Below, one piece after another: positions 33,966 to 47,305 of a stretch of 64,000 nt of DNA. The translations under genes were made by a program, and so were the position numbers. Within the stretch, counting starts at the first letter, position 1. Each line of letters begins with the position of its first letter. Source of the stretch: Paramecium sonneborni (taxonomy: Eukaryota; Ciliophora; Oligohymenophorea; Peniculida; Parameciidae); contig CAJJDN010000018.1 in assembly GCA_905182985.1 (NCBI GenBank), forward strand, positions 206,914 through 270,913, read 5' to 3'. The notes under the pieces are model-generated. The model made no database searches. It was given only the letters and a program-made list of their open reading frames with translations, and was not told the DNA's origin.

Positions 33966-36900
33966 ATGAAAGTTTTCAATAATCCTCATTTCCATTCTAA
34001 AGGTAGTTCATCTAAACCTTCTTCTCTTTAATCATCAAGAGTAGGAGGTAGTAAAATTATTGGAAGTCCTTAAGGATAAGAATAGGACCTAAGTGAAATG
34101 TTATAATAACTTAATCCTACATAAATTATAGCTTAAGAAGAAGAATCAAAGTTTGATTTATAATAAGAAATGCTGCAGTTGAAAAATAAAGTATTGGGTT
34201 TACTTAAAAAATACTAAGTAATGTTATAAAATGAGAATACAAAATAAGTGAAGAGTAAAATCAAATCAGATGTTTAAGAAATCTAAATTGAATATGAAGA
34301 TATAATATCATAATATTAAATAGATTAGAGTAAACTTGAAATTGAGAATAATATTCCAACTGTAGAAAAAGAGAAAGTAAACAATATTATTTATAATATT
34401 AAAGGAATTAAATACCTTTTTTAATTTAGTCGAAGAATTTTTAGAACGTTTCTCTCATCATAAAGCTACTATGAATTATTTTTCAATTTTGTAACAATAA
34501 AAAATGAATCGAAATGGATTGGGAGTTTTTTCTATTGATCAAGATGGCAGATAATCTATGTATGATTTTTAAGAATCTTTACCTGATTTAACAGATAGCA
34601 ATAATTCTGAAAATACTCATGAAGCCCAACAGGCAAAAATAGCATTATCTAATTCATAAAAATTAAGAAGTCAGATTAGAAGACGTTTTTTTGATTTGGC
34701 TTTGAAAATCAAGGAAGGACTACCACTTTATCATCCAGGTAGATAGATTTTAGTATCCATTCTTTTTGAAGATGCTGAAGAAGAGGGAATCGATGAAAAT
34801 GAATGGGAATAATGGATTGTGAAATAATTAAATAAGTGATTTATAATGTTATAAGATGAGATTATGTAACCTTCTTTTAGGTTATCTGATTTATTCAAAT
34901 ATGAAGATTAAAATCTCTATACAGACTCACCAACCAAAAGAAAGTCTTTGGCAACTCCAAAATCACTTTAAAAATAAATATTTGATATAACTAATGGAGC
35001 CTTTTAGTTCACTATTGCAGAATTTACTTAAAGTATTAAAAAAGAAAGAGTACCTATTTAAAAAAATCTTATCAAAAAAATTAATCAATATGTTGAAAAT
35101 GAATGCTAATAAATGCAAGTTCAATAATAATTAGAAAAGAGAATTCATTAAAAAATAATTGAAGATCTTAATTTATTAGTTTTTTCATTATGTCATATGT
35201 CCAAACCAATTGTAGACTTCCTAGAAAATCATATCATTGATTATGCCGAGGAATTGTAAATAACTATTTGGGAAATTAATCTCTAACTATTCTAACCTAA
35301 AATTGTTGAACTTATAAAAAAAAATATTGCTTCAAGTATGAATATCATTTCTGGTAACTTGTATTCTCAATTGCTTTAGCAATCACATTAATTATTATGC
35401 AATTTATCATTTGAAGTTAGTGATTAGATCTGTCTAATTTTAGAGGAATGCAGAGGTTATATATAATCATTTATTGCTAAATTTAGAGAAAGAGTAACAT
35501 TTTTTATATAATATAGAATATCCCATAAATATTATTAAATAAATATACTATCTTAGCATTATTTTAGGAATTAAGTTAACTTTGTTACTAGACAATTTAA
35601 GACCTCTTAGAGTTTACACTCTTTCATTATGCTGAACCTGATGTTGTTGAAAAATTTATGAAATATGCTATTGAAAATTACGACACATTAATATTGAAAA
35701 ACAAAATGCTTTCTAATTAAGCTTAACAGAATGAAAATATTAATTAAGAAACCGTTGATTAAGTATTAGATTGTCTTTAATAATGTATTACAAATAAAAA
35801 TAAATCAATTGCTGTGTATAAAATATAATGTAAATAAAAACTGTAAAAATAATAAAATGAAGATGATGAAGATTAATGTACATTATCCACAAATATGAAA
35901 TCTTTTAAAATGTAAATGGAAACAAAATATTATTTGAATGGATTATATTTAGAAAGTGAGGATCCTTAATCTAAATTTATTATTTATGCAGTGAATGATA
36001 AATTTAAAGTCATTTATGCTCCTTTGATTAGTAAAAGATGGGCATTTTAGAAAGTAAATTGATTAATTCTAATAAGACATATGTGATTGATTAATAAGAT
36101 AAGGAAGGGTTTTTTAGAAAAGATTCTAATAGAAAATCAGGTTGGGGAGTATATCCAGTAAAATTCAAATCAATGAAAGAAATGATCCATTCTAATTGGG
36201 TTCATGAATAATTGGGTTTAATGATTTTAAATTAATATTAAGAAGATGGGTACTAAAAAAGAGAGATTGAAGGAGAAATGGATACAATGTTTGGATCATT
36301 TTTAGCAAGCGTTAGTAGAAATAAGTATTTGAAAAACCTATTAATAGAGAATTTTTAAAAAGTTTCGGTGAAAATGCAGTGAAGAATGGATGTATGTAAT
36401 AATTGGTTGTTTACATGCCTTTATTAAAGGATTTTTTAAATTTAGGAGGATTTGGAGCTTAAGCATTATTAACAAGTTAAGAAATATATACTCCTTAAAG
36501 AACATTTACTTCAACATTAGCAATATCAACATCATTAGTATCAGGAGCAATAATTGGATAAGCTTTGATACCAATACCGTTAGTAGGAGGAATAGTTGGA
36601 GGAATTATAGGAGGGTATTTGGGTAATAAAGGAATGACAAATTATACAAAGAGTAGAAATGAAAAAAAGTCTTAAGAAATGGTATAAAAATTATTACAAA
36701 ATTAATAACAAGATGGACATTGGGAATGTAATAAAATCAATTTAGAAATTATGGTTATAAATTTAAAAATATTAAATGATAATATGCCTAAGATTATAAG
36801 TGATGATAAAGACAGATAGACAAAATGGTTGAATTTAGTGATATTTGGAGTATTGAGTTTGTTCTTTAATTCGAATGAAATGGCGGGAGAGTGGCAAGAA

Positions 36901-37005
36901 TGTTTAGATTGTCTACTAAAATATATACAATTAGAGAAAATATAATTGGCAGATACTCTAGAAAATTTAAAATAGATAGTTGAAGTCATAGTAAAAAATC
37001 TTTGA
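33966..37005 (+). CDS. large protein with glycine-zipper membrane segment
   Basis: About 950 residues by hand reading. Ser-rich N-terminus, coiled coil, then a conserved-looking block (L-R-S-Q-I-R-R-R-F-F-D-L-A-L-K-I, Y-H-P-G-R-Q-I-L, W-E-Q-W-I-V-K-Q-L), long helical regions, W-G-V-Y-P-V-K-F, and near the C-terminus a glycine-rich hydrophobic hairpin (V-S-G-A-I-I-G-Q-A-L-I-P-I-P-L-V-G-G-I-V then G-G-I-I-G-G-Y-L-G) typical of pore or membrane-inserting glycine zippers. At least five introns are needed; an in-frame TGA near 34840 needs a long (45-nt) intron or another explanation. No family is recognised. Overall coding status is certain; exon borders are not. Confidence 0.7.
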
Positions 37006-37023
37006 CTTTATATTAATTTAAAT

Positions 37024-40000
37024 ATGAAAATACCTCTTAATACTCTTGAACAGCCTAAAGAAATAGACCGTCGTGTAATTTCTTTAAGTTTAATTTTAGC
37101 TCTTGGCATCAATCTTAGCAAGTCCTAACTTCTTGGAAGAGTTACTTTAACTAGTCAATGACAAGAGTAATGTTATCCACAAATTATCTTTGGGATCATT
37201 AACTTTACTTTTGGATAAATTAGATGATTATATATAAAATACGGCTTAGCTTGTATAATAAAACTCAAGGCATGATTGTTCATAGTTGTTAAACCTCATT
37301 AATTGTTTAATGGAGTATGAATGTTATAGGTAACAATTTAAAAAAATATTCATAGAAAATTGTTTAATTCATTAGAACATCTATTAAGCATAGTTGAGCA
37401 TACAGATGGTTTGTAAAATTATGAGACCATTATGAACATTCTAATCAAAATTTTTGATTAAGCAATTAATCTCAACAATCCTTAATAAAAAGAAATCTGC
37501 AATCAATAATTAAGAGATAATATACCTAGATTAATTTATTTGAATAGATTTCTCTTTGATCACAATAATACACTTTCATCAACTAAACTAGAATTGATTG
37601 ATTATTTTCATGATGATCCAAATTATTTATCTATCACAGATAATCCAATTTAATTTCCTTAATTGTAATTTGAATATGTAGAGCCAACTATATTAGATGA
37701 ATCTTATGCAGATTTATGTAAAAATGGTGTTCATAAAAAGGAATTGCAACATTAAACATCAATTAAAGTATTATATTATTGTTTAAATTTAGAATTTTAG
37801 TATATAAGATGATAATTCAATGTCTGCCCTTCTTTTAGCAAAATCAATATTAGGATAATAAGATATGCCTCTTTCTCCTTTAGTAGAAGCTGTTAAATAT
37901 CGAATTTTAATTTATAGAGGTTTGGCATCAAATAAAATTACTACCAATACATTGGTTTTAGGTATGCACATTTTATCTCTTGAAATGAATATGTTATTAG
38001 ATGCATTCTGTTCAACTCATGATTGTGCTTTTTTATTAGATTAAGTATTTGTAGAGAAAATTGAATATGAACAATATTTCAGTACATATGCTAAATTATT
38101 TTAATTGAAAACTGTTTAACCAAAATTACTAGTTACAATTTTATCAACATTAGATGAAATATTAGTAACAGAAAGACAATAGGATAATGAAATAGCACTA
38201 AATACAGCCAAAAATTACGATGAAACATTTTTATAATTGATTTATGATGTTTTATCAATGCAACCACATCATATTGAAATAGAATCAAGTTATCCATTAA
38301 AATATAATGGATAACTTTTAAATGAATAAAGTGCAAGAGATGAGGAAGTTGCTTGTGGCATTTTTAAATTATTTTCTTCAGAATCTGGAGTACTATTATT
38401 AAGTAGAAGTAATATAGCACTTGGATCATCATAAGCTTTAATTAGAACACTACTTATTTAAGATAATAAATCATTTTTACCTCCTGAAATACTTAAAGCA
38501 GCAATAGGAATGTTAGGAAGACTTTCTAGAAAAGAAGAGCTACAAAGAGATCTTAAAATATTTAATGATCTAATTAAAGTAGTTGAAAATTTAATATCTA
38601 TTGGACCTAATCTAATCAAACCTACAGATTAAGGATTTTAAAACGTTACTTTTGATGAGACTGATTCTATCATTTCATTTGCTATCTAGAGTATTAATGA
38701 GCATTTCAAAGATGATCTAGGAAGAAGATATAATAGAGCTAATGCACCTACTATTGCCAGAAAGGTATCAGAAACTCAAATTATTAAAAAATTATAAAAT
38801 TTACTTTAAGATAGCAGATATAATCTTATTATATAATAAACACTTATTTTGATTTCACATCTGGCAAATGAGGTTCCAACTCTGATTGGCAGATTAATTG
38901 ACTCTCAATTACCATAATAATTAAATTTGATTATTCAGAACCTTAATTATTCTTAAATTAATAATAAAATGGTTAATGCTATTTTTTAATTCTATTTTAA
39001 TGTTTCATTAAAAGAAGAAGGATATGATTAATTTAACACTTTTGGCTTATAATTTATGTAACACATTCTAGATTACTGTTTAATTTAAAATAATGTTCCT
39101 AAAGAACTATTAACATCTGTTGGACAAAATATTGCTAAATATCTTTAAAAGATTGATAAAGTTGGTCCATAAGTTATTAACATTCTTAATATTGGATTGG
39201 AAGGACTTTATAATTATTTAAATGATAAAAAAAATAATTTGAAAGACGATACTTATTAATCATATAATGAGATTATTACTAAAATTTCAAATTTATCAAT
39301 ATTAACATTTAAAATGATTCATAATTTGCATCCATCTTAATAAGCTGAAATGAATGCAAAAGGATTTTTTGAAAAATTATTGATGTTCTTTGAATTTCCA
39401 ACATTTGATTTTAAAAATGACTTAACTAAAGTATTTAGATTATTTGCCTAATTAGATGAATTAGATAATCCATTTAAAGCATTATCTAAAGTGCTTGTCT
39501 CAATCTCTAAATTTGAGAATAAATTAGGCTGTACTTTAGAAGATACAAATATTTTGATTGATGAATCATATTATAATTCTGAGAAATTCTTTCTCTCTTG
39601 TCCTTTAGATTAATTATAGTAGAAATTAGAATTGATTTCTTTCTATTCTCAGATTGAATCATTGATGGAAGTATTAAAACATTATCTCATAAATGGTTAA
39701 ATTAGATATGAATAATAAGAAATAAGTAAACTATTAAATAAGAGTTGTTCATTGCTTTTGATATTGATAAAATCTATTAAGTAAGGTGAAGATTTGAAGA
39801 TGGAAATAGTTTTAAAAAAATCTGTTTTCTCATAATTTATATAATTATTAAAGATTATAATCATCAATACATATAGAGTGACTAGAAGAATCAATAATGA
39901 ATTGTAACCACTAAGCAATTTATTTTGTTAATTAAGTTAGAATTTAAGGAATGAAAATATCTAAGTAGTTTAGTTGCATTCTTATTTAATTAATGATTTA

Positions 40001-43000
40001 TTAAATAATCTTGTTGAGGGTAGAAAGTATGCAGAATTTTAAAATTTACATCCAGATTTCTTAAGTCTCTTAATAAATTCTGACTTTTTAGAGAATCTCA
40101 AATCAGGAATTAGTTCATTTATTTAATTGGTAGGATAGAAAAATAATTTAGAATATTTAGATTAATTGGGTTGGTAGTATTCTAATATTATAAAATTAAT
40201 TTATTTAAATAAAATAGATCAAAGTAAAAAGATATAAGGATACATGTTGATTCCTAGATAAATTGAAGAAATATAAAATCTGTTAACAATTACTTAATGT
40301 TTATCAGATGATCCAATTTACCCAATACAAGAATAATTATTAAATAAAACAGTACTTATCTTCCGTCCTTCTTTTTTATAAGATTTATTATAAAAAGATA
40401 GAGATAACTTTTTCTAAAAAACTTATTAAGTTTTTAGAGATGACAATGGTGGTGATATAGATATACTATAATAAGATCCTAATGAAGTAAGAACAAAACT
40501 AAGAGATATGGGTTATCAAGATGAAGTTATTACAATTGCACTTCAAAATAATGATATTTATGATGTGACAAGACTGACTGATTGGATTTGTGAAAATTAA
40601 GATCTTATTGAAGAATCAAAATTGAAAATAATGGAAATCTAAAAAAATGAACCATCTTAAGAAATCATCACTTAAAAAATTCAAACTAAATAAAAGAATC
40701 TAAAATAATATATCTAAACAAATATGTTATATTTTAATAGATTTGAGGAAAGTATCTTTTAATTGTTGGAAGGATAGATTATGCCTTCGTTATTAAAATG
40801 CTTAAAACAAGTTGTTTTTGAATAATTTAAATTGTAACTCAAATTCAAAGATTATGAACCTGAAATTAAACCTCCTTCCACTGATAATATGAAAGTTATC
40901 ATAACAATTTTGCATTATATTTACAAATAAAAAAATCTGGTTGAAGAATATGAAAGTATAGTAACTGAATTAATGAAGTTGACATAAGAATTAATGAAAT
41001 ATTAGGATGATTTAAGTCTAAAAGCAATAAATCATATTTTGGCAATATTAACACTCTTTATTACTGATGATCAAAAAAAGAAAAAGAATCATCATGATAC
41101 AGTAAATGACATACTTTTAGGAGTGGTTAATATCTTAAAAGGTAAAGTACAAAATCACATAACTTCAAAAATATGTATTGAAATACTTGTTAGAGCATTT
41201 CAAGTAAATAAAGAAAATGTATCAAGGTTTGTATCCTAAATGAGAGGATTAGAATATCTTTTGAGAATTAAAGGTGATTAATAAAATCACATGTTTCCAT
41301 TGACTAAATTAGTACTTTCAATTGTTCATGATAAAACTTTAGTAATTGCTTAAATTGAAGCAAAAATTAAAAAAATTCTCTATAATTTAGAGTACAATAA
41401 AGAAATTGAAAATATCAATAAATAATAACAATAAACTTAATCATAACCTCAATAATAACATTAACCTCATTATCCTATTTGCTTTTAACATATTTATTAT
41501 AATGTTCCTATTACAAATGAAATAAAAATTGCCTCCAATCATCCAGCATTAGTTACAATTGAAAATCAAGGATTCTATAAAGATGAAGTTAAAGAGGTTA
41601 TGTCTCAATTATTTGATGATGGAGAAACTATTGATGGAATTAAATATTTAAATTTGAGAAAAGGATGTTAATTATATACTTTTGATTGTGTGCAACCTAC
41701 TAGTTTTTAAAAACATAAAGAACCAGAGACTGCTAAAAAAAGTAAATAAATTTCAAAAAAGAAAAAAAGTGAAGACAAATTATAATTATAGTCTAATTTC
41801 TAACATACATAGGAAGCTCAAATTCTTATCAAATTATTGATATAATAGATGATAAGTTCATTTTTTGAAAATGAATAATATTAATATCATTGGTATACAA
41901 TTGCTTAAGTATTGTAAATATTGATTAGACGTTATCCAGTTTTAATACCTAAAATTGTGAGAGTAAATTGTAGTAAATTGTTAAAGCCTTATCAAAAGTA
42001 ATTAAGCAGTGATTACTAGGATTTAGAATTGCCAAGAAAAATCTCTTTTCTAACTCTAATAACTAGAATAATGACTCCTGCAAAAAACCTGCTATTTGAA
42101 TTGTGTTTGGACAATATTTTATTATATTAAATGGCTAATAATAACATTGTTCCATTTTCAAATGAAACAAGAAGAAAAATTGTTAGTGAATTGTATGATG
42201 GAATTGAGAAAAGAATTAAAACATTTGATTCAATAGTTTGTCAATATTCATATACTTTGATACGTCTGTTATAGATTAAATCTGTAGCAAAGATTTGTTA
42301 TCGAAATATTCACGACACAGTAAATTCATTTAATTTTATTAAATTGTATATGGATGGAATGAAGAATTTTGAGTTAAAGTCATATTATATTTATGAAAAA
42401 GAATTATAGTTCATAACAGAAACATTAGCTGTGTTATTTAATATGGCTATTTATCTTTTGTTTTATAAACCTACTGCTGTCATAATATCAAAATAACAAT
42501 AAGAACAATATGGAGATCATTTTCAATTATAAGGGATGATAGGATAATTGTTACCAGAAGAGATTAATTCACAATTGGTTCCAAATAAGAGTATTTTATA
42601 TTAAGATTAAATCAAATATTTTTAGAAATGGCCACTATTACCAATTTCATTCTTAGAAGAGTTAAATTAAAATTAATAACATGAAGAATTAGAATTTTAA
42701 TAATTCTTATCTCCATTTAGAAGAAGGAATAGACTTGTAAATGTTGAATTGATTGCAAATATAGATGAAGATGATGGTATGTTAGAATTGGAATATGATG
42801 ATAATGATATGCTTAGTGATCAAAGTGGAGATTCTCATAATTCTCATGAATCAGCACCAGATCTTGAAGAAGAAGAAAATAGTTGGGCATCTAGTTAAAG
42901 TGGAAATAATTAAATAGAAGCTGAAGAAGCATAAAATTCTTCATCAAGTTGGACTGATGAAGAAGATGAAGATGAAGATAATGATTAGTAGGAAGAAGAA

Positions 43001-44051
43001 GAAGAAGGAAGTGAATAAGATGAATAAGAAGAAGAAAATGCTTCAAATAGTGATCTATAAAGTGATAATGAAGAAGATATTGATTAAGAAGATGAAGAAG
43101 AACATGAAGAAGATCATGAAGAAGGAGTTATGGATGAAGAAAATGAAGAATAAGATGAATAAAACAATGAAATTTCTGAAGAAAATATTGAAGTCACTAA
43201 ATAATTTCATCATCTTACTAGTAGAGAAGATTAAGCTTTTGCTAAAATGACTAAATCTATTATTTAATTGATTGGCATTCAATTTCCATAATAATTTATC
43301 AAAGTGTTAGATAAATTAGTTCATTCTCTTCCTAAAATGAACTCTCCTGATGATTCATAACCTATAAATTGGTGGACTGAACTTACTCAATATATCTCTA
43401 AATCATTCTAATTAGATGACAGATCTTATCCATAAGAATTGAGAATGCAGCCATTCTTTAGAGACAATAGATTTACTACTGAAATATTTAGAATTGATTA
43501 AAATGATAGAATTTTGAATAGATTCTAAGCAGCAGCAAGATTTGATCAGATTGATAGATTAGAAAGAAATGAATAAATGAGATAGGATAGATACAGATCA
43601 CTGATTTTTAGAAACAGAAGAGAAGAATAATAATTAGAACAATAGTTATAACAATAAAATCAATAACAAACTAATTTATTATAATAACAACACTAACATC
43701 ATAATAGAGAGTAATAATTTATTCGATTATTTAATTGGAATTAAATCTCATAAGGTTTACAACAACCTCAATAGTAATTATAATCTAATCTTGCCTAATT
43801 GTAGCAAAATTCTTAAAATTTACAAAGCATATAAGATTAATTATAACAATAATTCTTAAATTTGCTTAATACAAATTAAAATTAATAGCAATAATAATCA
43901 TAATAATAGTCCTAGTAATAATAATAATAATAACAAGTTTAGTAATAGATTTAAGTAGAAGAATAATAAATTTCTGTTCCTTAAGGTAATTCAGAAGTTA
44001 TGTAGTTAGAAGCATAAAATTAAGAAAGTGAATAATAAGAAAAAAAAGAGC

Positions 44052-44133
<82 letters not shown>

Positions 44134-47100
44134 GTAATAATAATAGTAATAAATGCAAACAGAAGAATAGCCTTAAAAAGTAGAATAAATAAACTAAAAT
44201 ATTTAATAATAATAATAATAATAATAAAATTTAGAATTACTTTATCCTAATACTTACAGTTTTCTCTAAAGGGTCGGAAGATCATTTGATGATTTAACAA
44301 ATAATAATATTGATCCATCAGTATTTGAAGATTTAACAGAGGAGATGATGGTTGATATAATATCAACTATACCTGAAAATAAAGAATTAAACAATATTGA
44401 AGGAATAGATCCATAATTCTTTTAATCTTTACCACCAGAAATTTAACGAGAAATATATTAATAATATGTATAACCACCTTAAAATTAACCTTAATAACAA
44501 TCCGACCTAGATTAATTAGTAGCTTTGATTAATTAAACTCCTTACGATGATAGAGAGGAAATTTACTTACAAATTAGTGCAGAATAAGTTAGAAATTTAC
44601 CACAAGATTTAAGGTAGGAAGCTACCTATATAAGAGACCGAGCTGATTAAAGGGCGATAGAATAAACCGAGAGATAATTGTATTATTAGATAGATCCTTA
44701 ATAATAATAAAACTAACGTAATCAAAATCTATAGCCTTAATAATAAAGAAAAGAAAATCAAAAATCTTTGAACTTGAAAAATTTGCTTTAAACTTAAAGA
44801 CATTTAGTTTAGAAATTAGGAAATGTGGATGATGAGTTTGCTGAATCATTATTAAAATTACTTTATGTGGAATCACATAGTTTTGTAAATTTCCCAATTA
44901 ATCTATTCATTGCCTTGACAAATAATCCAAATGTAGAATACAAGTTGATTGATGCTCTATTTTTCATTTTAAAGAATCGAGTTCATAGAAATGATTAAAG
45001 TGAATTTCCACCTTAAATTTTAATAAGAAGAAATGGATTAATAAGAGATTAAAGAAAGATCTATGAGATTGTTTCACTTAAGATTCTTTATTTAATTTCA
45101 AAATTGTAGGGCCCATCAATAAAATATTTCTTTGAAACAAAGAAATAAGGTTAATTGCAATCAATTGCTAAATTGTCTGAAGGTACTTAAGATCTTCCAT
45201 TATTATAATTAATTTAACTTTTGCCTTTGTTAAAGGGTGATCATTAAGAATTGTTGATTTAAGCAATATCTAATATTACAACAAAGTAAAAAGACTTTAA
45301 ATAAGATTAATTAAATTTAGATTCTAAATCAGTGGAATGTGTTTGTACAATATTATTATAAAATATGAATAGAAGTGTAAAGAACTTTTCTCATATAATT
45401 TTAAATCTTAGTAATAATAAAGAAAATCAACAGTTGATTATAAAATATATAAAGGAGTTTATTTAAAGAATAACGAGAGAAATAAATAATAATTTTGCAA
45501 AACAATGTCAATATGATGAGATATTTACTGCAGATAAAGCATTGATTAATGTATTTTAATTTGTCAGAGAAATGAATGATAAAATAGGAGAGAATAATGA
45601 TTAATAAGATACAAGAAGTAATTTCAAGGAATTGTTAGAAGATTAAGGATTAATTTAGTTATGGAAAAACTTAATAAAATTATTGCAAGATATACCATAA
45701 GAGAAGTTAGCAAAATTAAGTACAAAGATATCTCCATATTTGGAATGCTTTTTTATAATTTATTAATTAGTTAATCCAATAAGAAAGAATAAGAATGTTT
45801 AAAGAGAACCAACAAAGATTGCTAGTATGGAAGGATATTAATAGGAAGTATAAGAATAATAGTTACATGATGAATTGTTTTAATAGATATGTGAGAGTGG
45901 TAAAGTTCTGTTGAATATGATGATTAGAGAGAGATTATAAGAATTAAGAGAGAAAGGGAAATTAGTTAATGATTCTTTGGGAGTGATAATATTTAAGAAT
46001 CCTAGAATAGTAGATTTTGATAACAAATAGAAGTATTTTAAGATGGAATTGAAACAATTAAAAATGCAAAATAATAGACATCATTATGGAAATATAAATT
46101 TAAGATGTAGAAGAAAGGATATCTTTATGGATTCATATCATCGTATAAGTAAATTAAAGCCAGAAGAATTGAAAGGTAAATTACATGTAGAATTTGATGG
46201 AGAAGAAGGTGTAGATGCAGGAGGAGTAACGAGAGAATGGTTTTTGATGCTTTCTAAAGAGATTTTCAATCCTAATTATGCTCTCTTTACTCCATCATTA
46301 AATGGTTAAATGTTTTAGCCAAGTAATAAATCTCATGTGAATCCAGATCATGTTAAATATTTTAAATTTATTGGAAGAATAGTAGGTAAAGCATTATATG
46401 ATGGATAATTATTGGATACATATTTTACTCGTTCATTTTATAAGCATATTTTGGGTTAGAAATTAACAATTCATGATATGGAAGATATAGATTTGAATGA
46501 ATATAAAAGTATGAAAAAGATATTAGAAGAAAATGTAACAGATTGGGGAATATATTGGACATATAATGTTGACCATTTTGGTAAATTAGAAGAAAGAGAA
46601 TTAATTGAAGGAGGAAAAACTAAATTAGTTACTGAAGAAAATAAATTAGAATATGTTTAGACTTACTGTTACTAAAAAATGGCTAAAGAAATTAAAGATT
46701 AGATTGAAGCATTTTTAAATGGCTTCCACGAATTAATTCCACAATCTTTAGTAAGTATTTTTGAATGGAAAGAAATGGAATTAATGTTGTGTGGTCTTCC
46801 TGATATTGATCGTAAGATTATAATATTTATATTTTTAGTTGAGGATATGAAAGAGAATATCGAATATCATGGATATGATAAAGGAGATAAAGTTATTTAA
46901 TGGTTATGGGAATTATTGGAAAGTTTTGATAAGAGTAAGAGAGCTGCATACTTATAATTTATTACAGGTATTTTAATTTATTTATTGTTATTTTAGGAAC
47001 TTCTAAAGTACCTTTGGGAGGATTTAAAGAATTAAAAGGAATGCATGGCCCACAAAAAATATAGATACATAAGAAACCTTATGTCAATTTTGAATTACCT

Positions 47101-47245
47101 ACATCACACACTTGGTATTTTTATTAAATCTATAACTAATAGTTTTAATTAATTAGACTTACCTGATTATCCAGCTAGATAAATTTTAAAGGAAAAGTTA
47201 GAACTGGCAATCATGGAAGGAAAGGAAGGTTTTGGTTTTGCTTGA
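37024..47245 (+). CDS. giant HECT E3 ubiquitin ligase, HUWE1/TOM1/UPL1 type
   Basis: About 3,370 residues starting 19 bp after the previous stop. Long armadillo/HEAT-like N-terminal domains, a UBA-like segment (L-R-D-M-G-Y-Q-D-E-V-I-T-I-A-L), a strongly acidic Asp/Glu stretch (about 42750-43170), Gln-rich regions including a 34-Gln run, and a C-terminal HECT domain: F-D-G-E-E-G-V-D-A-G-G-V-T-R-E-W-F, N-P-D-H-V-K-Y-F-K-F-I-G-R, K-I-I-I-F, G-F-K-E-L, and S-H-T-C-F-N-Q-L-D-L-P ending E-G-F-G-F-A. HUWE1/TOM1-class ligases ubiquitinate chromatin, ribosomal and stress substrates. The catalytic Cys codon is split by a 28-nt intron (47115-47142). Other introns lie near 37320, 37770 and 46970. Confidence 0.93.
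44051..44152 (+). repeat. polyglutamine tract of 34 codons, nearly all TAA
   Basis: In the HECT frame the codons are one CAA, thirty-one TAA and two TAG, all Gln in ciliate code. Shorter TAA runs follow at about 44205-44225. In the standard code this would be a wall of stops. Confidence 0.95.
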
Positions 47246-47305
47246 TATCAAATAATTTCACATTATTTAGAATAATTTAACTATTTTTTTATATTATTAA
47301 CGATT

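Noticed and set aside
42957..43282. Lys/Met-rich ORFs on both strands around 43 kb
   Set aside because: They are shadows of the acidic Asp/Glu-rich segment of the HECT ligase in other frames.
44041..44230. (TAA)n run as a non-coding microsatellite or intergenic repeat
   Set aside because: It is in frame with the HECT gene on both sides and reads as glutamine in the ciliate code.
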